The notes beneath the pieces were generated by a model. That model ran no database searches. It had not been told where the DNA came from and worked only from the letters and a program-made list of their open reading frames with translations. The position numbers and the translations under genes are program-made. From Bartonella sp. CM31XJBT (GTDB taxonomy: Bacteria > Pseudomonadota > Alphaproteobacteria > Rhizobiales > Rhizobiaceae), in the NCBI RefSeq assembly GCF_028618555.1, contig NZ_JAQITD010000002.1, positions 62,001 to 126,000 on the forward strand: a DNA stretch of 64,000 nucleotides. The letters are read 5' to 3'. Numbering within the stretch: the stretch's first letter is position 1; every line of letters starts with the position of its first letter. Positions 8,528 to 18,759 of the stretch are shown here, piece by piece.

Positions 8528-10351
8528 ATGGCACTTTCCAAGACAATTGCCACAGTTACACGAAGGATTTATGAACGGTCTCAATCAACACGAGAAATTT
8601 ACTTAGATCGTATTGCAAAAGCACAAGTTCATCGCCCCAAACGGAGTTTTTTAGGATGTGCCAATCAGGCGCATGGCTTTGCTGCTTGTGGTGCAATAGA
8701 TAAAGAGCGTTTGAAGGGAAATATTGTTGGGAATATTGGCATTATCACGGCATATAACGATATACTTTCAGCGCATCAACCTTTTGAAAAATTTCCTCAC
8801 TTAATTAAAGAGTCGGCCCGTATGGTTGGTGGTGTTGCACAGGTTGCAGGTGGTGTTCCCGCGATGTGCGATGGTGTTACGCAGGGAAATGCGGGGATGG
8901 AGCTTTCCCTTTTTTCGCGTGAAGTAATTGCAATGGCGACAGCTATAAGCTTATCACACGATGTCTTTGATGCAGCATTGTATCTTGGGGTGTGTGATAA
9001 AATTGTACCAGGTTTATTGATTGGTGCACTAACATTTGGTCATTTACCAGGAATTTTTATAGCAGCTGGTCCCATGACGAGTGGTCAAGGTAATGATGAA
9101 AAAGCGAAGATACGTCAACTTTACGCGGAAAATAAAATAGATCGCCAAACACTTCTAGCATCAGAAGCACGTTCTTATCATGGGCCAGGAACATGTACAT
9201 TTTATGGAACAGCTAACTCTAATCAGGTGATACTGGAGATGATGGGGCTTCATATGCCTGGAGCTTCTTTTATTAATGCTAATACACCGTTGCGTGATGC
9301 TTTAACAAAAGAAGCTACGAAACGTGTACTTGAAATGACAGATCTTGGTGATCATTATAGTCCACTTGGTATGATCATTGATGAGCGTTCTTTTGTGAAT
9401 GCCATTGTAGGATTAAATGCAACAGGAGGTTCTACCAATCATGCGATTCATTTGATTGCTATGGCTGCTGTTTGCGGTATTAAATTGACATGGCATGATA
9501 TTGCAGAAATTTCATCCGTTGTGCCTCTTTTAGCGCGCATTTATCCTAACGGTTTAGCAGATATTAATCATTTTTATGCTGCGGGGGGAATGGGATTTAT
9601 TATTCGCGAGCTTATCGAGGCAGGCTTGGTACATGAAGATGTTTCTACGGTTTTTGGTAAAGATCTCAATGCTTATGCAATTGAAGCAAAGCTTTCTGCT
9701 GATGGTCATGTGGTGCGTGAAGCGGCTCTTAAGGAAAGTGGTGATCATAAGGTGTTAGCAGGGTGGAGAAAGCCATTTCAGTCTGATGGTGGTCTTCGTG
9801 TTTTATCAGGAGATTTGGGAACAGCTATTATAAAAGTTTCCTCTGTTAAACCAGAGTATTGGCAGATTAAAGCACCAGTCTTTGTTTTTAATGATCAAGA
9901 GGAACTACAAAAATCTTTTAAATCTGGAGTGTTGCATAATAAAGACTTTATCGCTGTTATTCGCTATCAAGGACCAAAAGCCAATGGTATGCCAGAGCTT
10001 CATAAATTAACGACCATTTTAGGCGTTTTACAAGATCGCGGTCAAAAGGTAGCATTGATAACCGATGGGCGTATGTCAGGAGCGTCAGGAAAAATTCCTG
10101 CTGCCCTCCATGTGACACCAGAAGCAGTGGATAATGGCCCCATTGCACGTTTGCAGGATGGTGATATTGTTTTTCTTGATGCTCATGAGGGTAAATTAAC
10201 TCTTTTGGAGGATTTAGCAAAATTTAACGCGCGACAAATCATACCTCCAGATCTTTCAAAAAACGAACATGGTGTTGGACGCGAACTTTTTCATGTTTTT
10301 CGTCAATCCGTTAATCGTGCAGATCAAGGGGCATCTGTTTTTATGACATGA
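8528..10351 (+). CDS. edd: 6-phosphogluconate dehydratase
   Basis: 607 residues, IlvD/Edd family, full length. It dehydrates 6-phosphogluconate to 2-keto-3-deoxy-6-phosphogluconate using an iron-sulfur cluster. Signature segments are [12 protein letters not shown] near residue 112 and [16 protein letters not shown] near 218, giving two of the cluster cysteines, and [17 protein letters not shown] near 515 (second IlvD/Edd signature). Cluster loss by oxidation is typical of the family. The start at 8528 follows AAAGGGGGAGATAAAT. The aldolase gene eda, needed to finish the pathway, is not in this window. Confidence 0.95.
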   Translation: MALSKTIATVTRRIYERSQSTREIYLDRIAKAQVHRPKRSFLGCANQAHGFAACGAIDKERLKGNIVGNIGIITAYNDILSAHQPFEKFPHLIKESARMVGGVAQVAGGVPAMCDGVTQGNAGMELSLFSREVIAMATAISLSHDVFDAALYLGVCDKIVPGLLIGALTFGHLPGIFIAAGPMTSGQGNDEKAKIRQLYAENKIDRQTLLASEARSYHGPGTCTFYGTANSNQVILEMMGLHMPGASFINANTPLRDALTKEATKRVLEMTDLGDHYSPLGMIIDERSFVNAIVGLNATGGSTNHAIHLIAMAAVCGIKLTWHDIAEISSVVPLLARIYPNGLADINHFYAAGGMGFIIRELIEAGLVHEDVSTVFGKDLNAYAIEAKLSADGHVVREAALKESGDHKVLAGWRKPFQSDGGLRVLSGDLGTAIIKVSSVKPEYWQIKAPVFVFNDQEELQKSFKSGVLHNKDFIAVIRYQGPKANGMPELHKLTTILGVLQDRGQKVALITDGRMSGASGKIPAALHVTPEAVDNGPIARLQDGDIVFLDAHEGKLTLLEDLAKFNARQIIPPDLSKNEHGVGRELFHVFRQSVNRADQGASVFMT

Positions 10352-10416
10352 AAAATGCAAAAATAATAAGCTGAATCATATACAATGAAACCATATACAA
10401 GGAATTGTTACAATTC

Positions 10417-11316
10417 TTAGAATTTTGGTATAGGCAGATTGTGTGATCGCGCAGCAGCTTTGAGTGTATTAACCATAAGCATGGCAATTGTCATTGGTCC
10501 AACGCCTCCTGGAACAGGGGTGATCGCAGCAGCTTTTTCTTTTACGTTTTCAAAATCGACATCACCAACAAGACGTGTTTTCCCTATACCTTTTTCTGGT
10601 GCAGCAACGCGGTTAATACCGACATCAATAACAATTGCACCATCTTTTATCCAGTCTTTTTTAATCATTTGTGGGCGGCCTACAGCTGCTACTAGAATAT
10701 CAGCGCTTCGACACACATCATCAAGGTCACGGGTACGACTATGGGCAATTGTCACAGTGGCATTGGCTGCTGTTAAAAGGGCAGCCATAGGTTTTCCAAC
10801 AATATTAGAGCGTCCAACAACGACAGCATCAAGTCCAGATAAATCTTGCCCACAATGTTGTTCAATCATCATCATGGCACCAGCTGGAGTGCAGGGAATA
10901 ATTGCATCTTCAAGTGCATTTGCCGCGAGTTTTCCTACATTAATATAATGAAAACCATCAACATCTTTTTGGAAAGCAACGGCTTGTGTTATGCGATTTG
11001 TATTCATATGAGCAGGGAGAGGCAGCTGTACCAAAATACCATGAATTTTGGGATCAGAATTTAATGTTGCAATAAGTTGAAGGAGTTCTTTTTCTTGTGT
11101 TTCTTTGGAAACGGCATGTTTGATTGAAAGAAACCCACATTCTTCGGCTTTTTTATTTTTTGAGGCGACATATACTTGACTTGCAGGATCATCTCCAACG
11201 ATAATAACAGCGATACTAGGTTGTATATTATAGTGATGGCGGAGCTTTGCTGTTTCGGCCTTAACTTTCACAATAATCTCTTCAGCAAGTTTTTTTCCGT
11301 CGATAATATTATTCAT
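10417..11316 (-). CDS. folD: Methylenetetrahydrofolate dehydrogenase / methenyltetrahydrofolate cyclohydrolase
   Basis: 299 residues, the normal length. A bifunctional cytoplasmic enzyme that interconverts 5,10-methylene- and 10-formyl-tetrahydrofolate using NADP. Motifs: [13 protein letters not shown] near residue 50 with the catalytic lysine, DVDGFH near 119, PCTPAG near 141, the nucleotide segment [16 protein letters not shown] near 167 and [14 protein letters not shown] near the end. It converges on edd; the 65-base spacer has a small palindrome (gaattgt-t-acaattc at 10402-10416) that may help end transcription. The start ATG is followed by [13 protein letters not shown], typical of the family. 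Confidence 0.96.
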   Translation of the reverse strand: MNNIIDGKKLAEEIIVKVKAETAKLRHHYNIQPSIAVIIVGDDPASQVYVASKNKKAEECGFLSIKHAVSKETQEKELLQLIATLNSDPKIHGILVQLPLPAHMNTNRITQAVAFQKDVDGFHYINVGKLAANALEDAIIPCTPAGAMMMIEQHCGQDLSGLDAVVVGRSNIVGKPMAALLTAANATVTIAHSRTRDLDDVCRSADILVAAVGRPQMIKKDWIKDGAIVIDVGINRVAAPEKGIGKTRLVGDVDFENVKEKAAAITPVPGGVGPMTIAMLMVNTLKAAARSHNLPIPKF

Positions 11317-11632
11317 TCAGAGATCCTTTCGGTAAGGCTGTTTGTTTTTTTTTGTAAAGCATTTTCTAATAATACGATAGAGTTTTATAGCAATATTCAT
11401 ATGAGAACAGTAAGAATGGTTTTATAATGTTGTGGATTTATAGTTTTGAAGACTTTTAAATAATTGCTTTATAAAGAAGCAGCAACATTGCTGTTTGAAT
11501 AAATTTTGGATAAAGAACAAAAATAATGAAGATACAAAGTGGATATAGTGAATTATAGGGTTATAAAAACTTTTTATGATCATTTAAGTTTGTTTTTAAT
11601 CTGTTATAGGGGGATAAGTATAGAGGGATATT
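11317..11632. other. Spacer between divergent folD and AsmA-like genes
   Basis: AT-rich; both promoters should lie here. Long T tracts flank the folD start. I see no gene, RNA or clear operator. Confidence 0.3.
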
Positions 11633-13513
11633 GTGCGCATCAGAATAATAAAACTTTTGAGCGGAATTTTTATTACAATTATCTTTTTATTGGGAGTGGG
11701 GATTCTCGTTTTACCTTATCTTATCTCTACAGATGCGATTCGTATTCGTTTAGCGCAGGATTTGAGTGCATGGACGGGTTACAATGTGCAATTGCGTGAT
11801 CCACCGCGATTACATCTTTTTCCTTATCCTAAAGCATTTCTTTCTGGCGTTACTTTAACATCAAAAATGGATGATGTTGCGCCATTAATGGAAGCTGAAT
11901 CAATAGAAGTTGATCTGTCTGTCGTCGATCTTCTTTGGGGACATATTTCTTTTTCAGAGACGCGGATTATGCGTCCTCAATTTGTTATGGAAAAGCCTGT
12001 TAAAACAATAGCAGATTTTTTTGATCGGTTTTCTCGCTCACAAGGTGCATTAGGGTTGGCAATACGTAATACGCGTGAAATATTAAAACATAATCCTGAA
12101 CATCCAGAGATAGAGCAACTTTTAAAACAACCTTTTGGGCGGATTGTCATTAAAAATGGTGTTCTTGTGTATCACGATAGTTTTTCAGGAGCAGCAGAAA
12201 AAATAACAGGATTAAATGCAACTTTAGATTGTCCGAAATCAACTCAGGAAGTACGGTTACGCGCAGATGCGCGTTGGCGTGGAGAATTTACAAAGTTATC
12301 AATTGATGCTTCTCAAGCATTGTTGCTTCTTGCAGGAGGCAAAAGTCATATTAGGGCAAGTCTCAATTCTGTACGTGGGGGAATAACTTTTACAGGAAAG
12401 GCTCGGTTATCTGAATATTATATTTTTGACGGAAAAGTATCGATGCGTTCTCCTGGATGGAATCAGACATTGTCTTGGGTTGGTGGAAATCAGTTTTGGG
12501 GACATAAATTAAAAATACCCATTGTATGGGAATCTCATTTTTTAGCGCAGCCAATGCATATCCAAATGAACAATGTTACATTTACGATGGGAAAAGCCAA
12601 TGCGCGAGGAGCTTTAAAACTCGATTTTCAAGATTATGTACCAAATGTCATGGGCTCTTTAGCTTTTGATAACCTAGACCTTAGCCTCTTGAGTTCAATA
12701 TTTTTTTCAGGCAAAAAGAAAAATGCCTGCTTTGACATGAGAACTTTTGATCGTATTGGCGTGGATATACGACTTTCTGCGCCACAAGCTAAAATAGGAA
12801 ATATTTCACTCACAAATTTAGCTGCTGCAATACAAATAAGAGATGGGCATGGTATTTTTGATCTTGGACATGCTAATATTTTTGGTGGATCCGTGCAAAG
12901 TAATATTGAAGTTACGTCAGCTGGACAGAGAGTGCGTATTGGAGGAAATATTTCAGGCGCTTCTATTGATATGCAGGAGACTTTAGAAACCTTGGGATTT
13001 ATTCCATTTATACAAAGCAAAACGAATTTTACTGCAACGGTACGAACACTTGCTGATTCTTGGCCAGAAGTTTTTACGAAAATGCAGGGTGAATTAACAC
13101 TGAAGATGTCTTCTGGTCGGCTATTAGGGTATGATCTGAATGAATTACAAACAAGACTTTCAAATAAACAACAATTTCTTTTAATGAATAATGATACTTT
13201 TTCAACAACATTTGATCACTGGGATATTCAGACAAGCTTTTCAGAAGGTATGATGAAGGTGACAGAGTCATTAATGCGTACAGCAGACTTGAGCTTATCC
13301 ATTCAAGGAACCATTGCAGCTGCTATTGCGCAAGGGAAGCAAAATGAACTGATATTACAGGCACAACTAGACAAAAACTATAGATCAGAAACTTTATGTA
13401 AAGACGTCCAATGTCTTGCTAATAGCCTTGCATGGCCTTTTACATTTTCTCTAAGCTCTAAAGGACAAAATCATGGTAATTTTTGGGTTACAAAAGACAT
13501 TGACGCAGATTGA
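11633..13513 (+). CDS. AsmA family protein
   Basis: 626 residues. One N-terminal membrane helix (ISGIFITIIFLL-type, about residues 6-30) is followed by a long periplasmic part with beta-rich repeats. The order of features fits AsmA: 'LSAWTGYNVQL' and 'PRLHLFPYPKAFLSGVTL' near the start, then the C-terminal domain with GGSVQSNIEVTSAGQRVRIGG and 'MQGELTLKMSSGRLLGYDL' near residues 425-500. AsmA-like proteins are bridge-like factors linked to lipid transport between membranes and to outer-membrane assembly; the role here is inferred from the family only. The start is GTG at 11633, behind a GGGGATAAG/AGAGGGA purine stretch. It appears monocistronic. Confidence 0.8.
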   Translation: MRIRIIKLLSGIFITIIFLLGVGILVLPYLISTDAIRIRLAQDLSAWTGYNVQLRDPPRLHLFPYPKAFLSGVTLTSKMDDVAPLMEAESIEVDLSVVDLLWGHISFSETRIMRPQFVMEKPVKTIADFFDRFSRSQGALGLAIRNTREILKHNPEHPEIEQLLKQPFGRIVIKNGVLVYHDSFSGAAEKITGLNATLDCPKSTQEVRLRADARWRGEFTKLSIDASQALLLLAGGKSHIRASLNSVRGGITFTGKARLSEYYIFDGKVSMRSPGWNQTLSWVGGNQFWGHKLKIPIVWESHFLAQPMHIQMNNVTFTMGKANARGALKLDFQDYVPNVMGSLAFDNLDLSLLSSIFFSGKKKNACFDMRTFDRIGVDIRLSAPQAKIGNISLTNLAAAIQIRDGHGIFDLGHANIFGGSVQSNIEVTSAGQRVRIGGNISGASIDMQETLETLGFIPFIQSKTNFTATVRTLADSWPEVFTKMQGELTLKMSSGRLLGYDLNELQTRLSNKQQFLLMNNDTFSTTFDHWDIQTSFSEGMMKVTESLMRTADLSLSIQGTIAAAIAQGKQNELILQAQLDKNYRSETLCKDVQCLANSLAWPFTFSLSSKGQNHGNFWVTKDIDAD

Positions 13514-13828
13514 GTATCGTTTTTCATCTGTATAATATTCTATCCTATAATGGTAATTCGTTTTTTTGCAACTTAAAATTGTCTTTTAAATTTAAATCAG
13601 AACTCCCATTATCGAAAGATTCTCTCATTTTAAGTCCGTTCGTCGTGAAGCAGTAAAAACCGTCCTCTCCGTCATAATAAGTGTGGTTGATATAGATAAA
13701 TGACTGAAGAGAAGAATAAAAATCCTTCTTATGGAATCTCTCAAATACAAGAGATTCATAATATTGATGCAAATCTTAGAAAAGTTGCTAAAAAACATTA
13801 AAATTTTAAGGAGGATGTTGGCCAGTGC
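13514..13828. other. Degenerate sequence, unidentified
   Basis: No gene I trust. A minus-strand frame (13772-13545, TTG start, 75 residues) has no ribosome site. Part of the plus strand near 13615-13660 (reads ...RFSHFKSVRRE) resembles a stretch at 24610-24655 (reads ...LSHFKLVHDEF), suggesting two worn copies of one unknown gene. A short plus-strand frame at 13700-13801 (33 residues) is also open. None is assigned. Confidence 0.3.
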
Positions 13829-13972
13829 TTATTGAATCGCAGAAGAAATACCATAGCCATCTTTGGTAATTGTATGCTTCCCGTCTGCTCCAACAGAACC
13901 AATTCCCACTGTAATCAAAATAAAGGCTAAGAGGGTTGTAATCGTAATAATTGTAGCTTTTTTAGCAGACAT
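13829..13972 (-). CDS. Small single-helix membrane protein, 47 residues
   Basis: ATG at 13972, behind a clear GGAGG site seven bases before it, and a TAA stop. The protein starts MSAKKATIITITTLLAFILI: a short basic head, then one hydrophobic helix (about residues 6-25). The tail is short and polar (VGADGKHTITKDGYGISSAIQ region), with no cysteine and no lipobox. The head and helix could also be an uncleaved or weak signal peptide, which would release a peptide of about 20 residues. It stands alone between the AsmA-like gene and rsmE on the opposite strand. The function is unknown; the ribosome site and helix are the reasons to believe in it. Confidence 0.6.
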   Translation of the reverse strand: MSAKKATIITITTLLAFILITVGIGSVGADGKHTITKDGYGISSAIQ

Positions 13973-14207
13973 ATTTTTCCTCCACGGATGCATCAATGAC
14001 TGAATGCAAAGATGAATGGTGCATTATTTAAACTTTTATGAAAGCAGAATCACTTAAGGATCTATAAGTTCCTATTATTATCTCATAAAGCTAAAAAAAC
14101 TCTATAATTCTTTAATATATTATAGTTCTATAGATATAATTTTTTCTTTTTGCTATATATTTTTCTTCATTTTCTCGATGACGATAGTGAGCTTTGGCAA
14201 AATTTTT

Positions 14208-14951
14208 ATGCGCATAAATTATAAACTTAAAAGATTATTTATCAGACAGACATTGGCTTTGAATGAAGAAATAAAGATAGAGGGGGCACAAGCTTCTTAT
14301 CTTGTGCATGTTTTGCGTATGAAAGAAGGAGCAGAAATTTTACTTTTTAATGGACAGGATGGTGAGTGGCTTGCTAAACTTATCGCTGTTAAGAAAAAAT
14401 TTGTTGTGGTTCAGCTTATCCATCAAGAAAGATTACAAACGACGCATTCCAATCTTATTTATTGCTTTTCTCCACTCAAAAACGCGCGGTTGGATTATAT
14501 GGTGCAGAAAGCTGTTGAAATGGGGGTGTCGATTTTGCAGCCTGTTATGACGCATCATACGCAGGTTACGCGTATCAATATGGCGCGTATGGAAGCCAAT
14601 GTTATTGAAGCTTCTGAACAGTGTGGAATTTTATCTCTTCCTGAATGCGTCTCTGCTCTATCATTAGCAGAACTTTTAGCACGGTGGGATAAGACACAGC
14701 CTTTATTCTTTTGTGATGAAGAGCATAAATCGCATAATCCATTAGCTTCTTTTAAAAAGCGTGACGTTACAACACCTGGTATTCTTATTGGACCGGAAGG
14801 TGGCTTTAGTGAAGAAGAGCGGAGCTTTTTAAAAAAACATCCTTTTGTGGTTCCAATATCATTAGGTCCGCGTATTTTACGCGCTGACACTGCCGCTGTT
14901 GCTGCTTTGGCTCTTCTTAATGCTACCGTGGGGGATTGGGCAATGGATTGA
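14208..14951 (+). CDS. rsmE: 16S rRNA (uracil-1498-N3)-methyltransferase
   Basis: 247 residues from the ATG at 14208, which gives the family N-terminus MRINYKLKRLF; an earlier in-frame ATG at 14178 only adds a non-conserved leader. An N-terminal PUA-like region is followed by a SPOUT knot. The C-terminal SAM-site motifs are plain: ILIGPEGGFSEEE near residue 193 and LGPRILRADTAAVAAL near 222. It methylates U1498 in the decoding centre of the 30S subunit. gshA follows 68 bases downstream on the same strand; rsmE before a gshA-type ligase is a familiar Rhizobiales order. Confidence 0.93.
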   Translation: MRINYKLKRLFIRQTLALNEEIKIEGAQASYLVHVLRMKEGAEILLFNGQDGEWLAKLIAVKKKFVVVQLIHQERLQTTHSNLIYCFSPLKNARLDYMVQKAVEMGVSILQPVMTHHTQVTRINMARMEANVIEASEQCGILSLPECVSALSLAELLARWDKTQPLFFCDEEHKSHNPLASFKKRDVTTPGILIGPEGGFSEEERSFLKKHPFVVPISLGPRILRADTAAVAALALLNATVGDWAMD

Positions 14952-15019
14952 GAAATCTGTAAAATCATTCTAAACAATTCATTTAAGATGATGATACCAA
15001 TTATAGGATACGATGAGTT

Positions 15020-16393
15020 ATGGCGCTTGATATAACTGATGAAAGTGAAATTTATAACTTAGATTCTTTGGTTAGCTATTTCCAAGGGGGGTATAAAGCA
15101 GAAGATGATTGGCGCATTGGTACAGAACATGAAAAATTTCCGTTTTATAGAGATGGTTTTCACCCTGTTCCTTATGAAGGAGAGAGGGGAATCCGAGCGC
15201 TTTTAGAGAGGATGCAAAGCGCCTTAGGATGGAAACCTATTTTAGATGAAGAGAATATTATTGGGCTCGTAGGATCCGTTGATCAGGGAGCCATTTCTTT
15301 GGAACCTGGGGGACAATTTGAATTATCTGGTGCACCATTAAAATCAGTAGGCCATACATATTACGAGTTGATGGAGCATTTAACTCTTCTCAAAAAAATT
15401 GCAGAACCATTGGGTATAGGTTTTCTAGGTCTTGGAGCTAGTCCAAAGTGGACTTTAGCTGAAACGCCGCGAATGCCTAAATCACGTTATCAGATTATGA
15501 CTGATTATATGCCTAAAGTGGGGTATAATGGTCTTAATATGATGTATCGCACATCAACAGTTCAGGTTAATCTTGATTTTTCATCTGAAAGTGATATGCG
15601 GCGAAAAATGCAAGTGTCCATGAAGCTACAGTCCATTGCAACAGCATTATTTGCAAGTTCACCTTTTACAGAAGGGCGCCCAAATGGCTTTTTGTCGTGG
15701 CGTTCTGAAATTTGGCGTAATACGGATAATCAGAGGACAGGCGTTCTTCCCTTTATATTTTCTGAGCGTTTTGGTTTTGTTGATTATGTTGAATGGGCCC
15801 TTGATGTTCCAATGTATTTTGTTGTGCGTGATGGTCGTTACTATGATTGTACACACATAACGTTTCGTCAGTTTATGAATGGAGCATTAAAAGGACAAGT
15901 TGCAAATTCAATTCCAAACATGGGAGATTGGATTAATCACTTATCAACGTTATTTCCTGAAGTCCGCTTAAAAAGATTTTTAGAAATGAGGGGAGCTGAT
16001 TGCGGTTCTTGGAAGCGCATTTGTGCGTTGTCGGCTTTTTGGGTTGGGCTTCTTTATGATAGGGAAGCACTTAATGAGGCAGAGGCTTTGACAAAAGATT
16101 GGTGTTTTGAAGAAGTTTTAGAGTTGCGCCAACGCGTTCCTAAAGAAGGGTTAAGAACTCCTTTTCGTCAAACTATTCTTTTAGAGTTAGCACGTCAATC
16201 TCTCGCTATTGCTCGCAAAGGCTTAAAAAATCGCAAACAGTATGATACGAATGGTTTTGATGAAACAAATTTTCTTAATCCTCTAGAAGAGGTTGTTGCA
16301 ATGGGACAAACAGATGCTGAAAAATTTTTGTCCCATTACTATTCTATTTGGAATGAGTCGGTAGAACCTTTATTTTTAGAATGTGCCTATTAA
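15020..16393 (+). CDS. gshA: Glutamate-cysteine ligase
   Basis: 457 residues, the plant/alphaproteobacterial (class 3) type. It joins glutamate and cysteine with ATP, the first step of glutathione synthesis. Motifs: RIGTEHEKFPF near residue 34, the glutamate-site strand SLEPGGQFELSG near 92, FLGLGASPKW near 138 and a conserved MYRTSTVQVNLDF near 174. The start at 15020 gives MALDITDESEIYNLDSLVSYF. No gshB is in the window. Glutaredoxin and the cystine transporter nearby fit thiol metabolism, though they are separate transcripts. Confidence 0.93.
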   Translation: MALDITDESEIYNLDSLVSYFQGGYKAEDDWRIGTEHEKFPFYRDGFHPVPYEGERGIRALLERMQSALGWKPILDEENIIGLVGSVDQGAISLEPGGQFELSGAPLKSVGHTYYELMEHLTLLKKIAEPLGIGFLGLGASPKWTLAETPRMPKSRYQIMTDYMPKVGYNGLNMMYRTSTVQVNLDFSSESDMRRKMQVSMKLQSIATALFASSPFTEGRPNGFLSWRSEIWRNTDNQRTGVLPFIFSERFGFVDYVEWALDVPMYFVVRDGRYYDCTHITFRQFMNGALKGQVANSIPNMGDWINHLSTLFPEVRLKRFLEMRGADCGSWKRICALSAFWVGLLYDREALNEAEALTKDWCFEEVLELRQRVPKEGLRTPFRQTILLELARQSLAIARKGLKNRKQYDTNGFDETNFLNPLEEVVAMGQTDAEKFLSHYYSIWNESVEPLFLECAY

Positions 16394-17339
16394 ATTTGAA
16401 GCAAAGATACTTCCTACTTTTTTAAAAATGCATATAACCGTGGTGGTTCATTCACTCATTTGCTCTAGAGAGCATATCCTACCTTGCTTTTAACATTTCT
16501 CATAACGGAAAGGATACAATACAAAAATCTCTTGGGCAGTGTGATTTTTATACCCAATAATATCACGATATTTCCGTAATCGTAATGTTGTCCTTTTGTA
16601 CTAAAGATAGTTCATAAGAGATAAAGCTTATTATCAAACATTTTTTATTCACTTGGCTCATCTACTTATGAATAGGTCTGAAAATAATATTTTTCACTTT
16701 TAAAAGGGATAAAAAAATATAATTTGCGGTTAATAGTCAATTATTATAATTCAATATACGATGCTTATATGAAAGAGCATTTTATTATACAAAAATTATG
16801 ATATCAATCTTTCAGTGCGCTAAAAAGACAGTAGAAAAAATACCGATAGATCTATGTATGTATAACTCAAGCTTATTTTTATAGAAAAAAGAAATATATT
16901 ATATAAATAGATAGCAATAAAGATGATAATATATAGAATGAATGTGTTAATTACATCATTAAATATTAATAAATAAAAATATTATCTTCATAGGGTTATA
17001 TGAAATTATAAGCTATTCATAGATAAGAAATAACTATTTGTATGCAAAGGGGTTATTATATTAAAATACTATTATTCTTGATAAAGATGAAAGAGATAAA
17101 GAGATTGAGCTTGTAACGAATGAGTGTTTGAATACGCATAAAAATTCAAAAAAGAACAACATTTCTATAGCAGAATAATTTTTATCAGTATGAGCGCAAT
17201 TTATTATAGACGATTAATTATCTCCCATATATTGTAAATTTACTTTAAAGCTTCTTTTAATGCTTTATAACTGTACTATTCATAAAAATTATAATATTTG
17301 TAGGCTTAAAGCCTCTCATTTTAATCATATACCCTCAGT
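16394..17339. other. Gene-poor AT-rich spacer
   Basis: About 950 bases with frequent stops in all frames. I see no gene, RNA or ordered repeat. It borders the helicase remnant and may hold the more worn end of it. Confidence 0.4.
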
Positions 17340-17968
17340 CTTTTCCATTGTTTTCATTATCTAGAAATTTGTAACCGCCTTTGTTATGCTCTCACTAGGA
17401 TAAGCAGCTTTAAAGTGCATCCGTAATGGCATCACGCCTCTGTAAACCAGCTGTTGTGTTTTCTTCTGTAGAATTTGTAAATAAAAGGGACTGTTTCTCA
17501 TCACGATCAGTTACAGAGATTCAACGTTTTTATAAAGATACCGTGGAAAGCATTGACCTGTATCTATTGCATCTAGATTAGGCAAATTCTTAGCTATCAA
17601 CACAGAAAAAACGCTTCGTGCTCCTATGCCTATAATTTGTATTACTCTATTTTCTACTACTGGCACCATAGGGAATATATGTGGTATCTGATAAACTCCA
17701 TCATTGAAGATACAACTATAATAAAGCCATTGTCGTGTAAAAGGGCGATACGAACTTTGCGTGAGGCATGCCTCTTCAAATTCAAAAACCTTCCTCTTAT
17801 TAGTTCTTGCTTAACATTATAACTCCAACTTATCTTTTTTGTATCTAAAATGACAAAATTATCTACAGCACGTGCACGTGTTGTTCGATCAGCATATGAA
17901 TAGGTATCGTTAAAAGTTTTACTGCGCTATTATAAAAAGCAATCATATTATTTATATTTGCTGCTCAA
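17340..17968 (-). pseudogene. Remnant of a type ISP restriction helicase (predicted helicase family)
   Basis: Reading the minus strand from about 17965 down gives ARAVDNFVILDTKKISWSY, then a conserved block SYRPFTRQWLYY...VYQIPHIFP, then NRVIQIIGIGARSVFSVLIAKNLPNLDAIDTGQCFPRYLY, and after further breaks HFKAAYPSESITKA. This order (YRPF-K-LY, P-IFP, GIG/S-R-FS-L, DTGQ-FP-Y) is the C-terminal target-recognition part of large single-chain restriction-modification helicases. At least three stops or shifts interrupt it. The helicase and nuclease parts are gone. It begins exactly where a copy of an integrase 5' region ends, so an insertion or deletion joined the two. No function remains. Confidence 0.65.
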
Positions 17969-18230
17969 GCTCCGCCCTTCAATGTTTCGACAACTCTTGC
18001 ATTAAGACGTTTCATAAGAGGTATTTCTACTCCTTTCTCATACATTTTTATCCACATATCTGCCCTGCTTGTGACGTGCAAGCAAATGATTTTGATTGAT
18101 TCAAGATAAACAGGTTTGAAATGAGAGAATCTTATGTGATTCGGGACTCTCATTTAATATGCAAACAGTAAATTATGACTATAAATCAACATGTTGTCTT
18201 TAAAAACCTTTTTATGACTATAAAAGAATT
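17969..18230 (-). repeat. Integrase 5' region, dispersed copy A
   Basis: The minus-strand frame starting near 18015 reads MKRLNARVVETLKGGA, then stops; LNAR-V-TL is the N-terminus of the integrase family whose nearly intact member lies at 52892-54059. The similarity runs on into untranslated DNA (for example gattttgattgattcaag near 18090, matched near 54132). About 200 bases are shared with copies at 54.0-54.23 and 60.6-60.76 kb. It looks like the 5' end and promoter of an integrated element left behind after loss of the rest. Confidence 0.65.
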
Positions 18231-18759
18231 TTGAAAAATAAAAAAGCTTTCATTGAGAGCAAAGAAAGAATGTATAAAAGGTATTTTCAATAAAATAATT
18301 ATACTTGAAGTGCTGATCAAAGCTATTGAGAGTGCAGTCCATAAAATGAGCAGAAGTAGCTTGTTGGTGTATTTTCTAGAAAAATCATGAATGTTCGATT
18401 GTTAATTCATCTTTTCTTGGAAAGCTCGCTTCAGTTCAAATAGCAAAAGAGAGTGGTAAGGGCATTTATAGGATAAGATACGCTGGAATTATTCAGTATT
18501 AAGATGCAATGAATGTTGTTTATATTTTTCTTATTTAACTATTTTATAAGAGCATAAATTTAAAGAATAAGAAAATAATTTTATTTATTTTCTTTAAACA
18601 GTTATTAGTAGATAAAAAATTCTCTTTTAATCTATAAATTAAAAAAATAATGATTTTGTAAAAGCCTTGTAAGCTTTATAGGTTAATTTTAAATATCATG
18701 CATTGATTTTGAATTATGCAGATTATTTATGTCAACCATAATAATAGTGAGCATAGACA
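18231..18759. other. AT-rich spacer before the cystine transporter gene
   Basis: No gene seen. It should hold the promoter of the transporter gene at 18760. Long A/T tracts prevent a confident -35/-10 call. Confidence 0.3.

Noticed and set aside
13545-13772. 75-residue minus-strand frame after the AsmA-like gene
   Set aside because: Starts at TTG without a site; the other strand gives an equally good but broken text, so coding is not shown.
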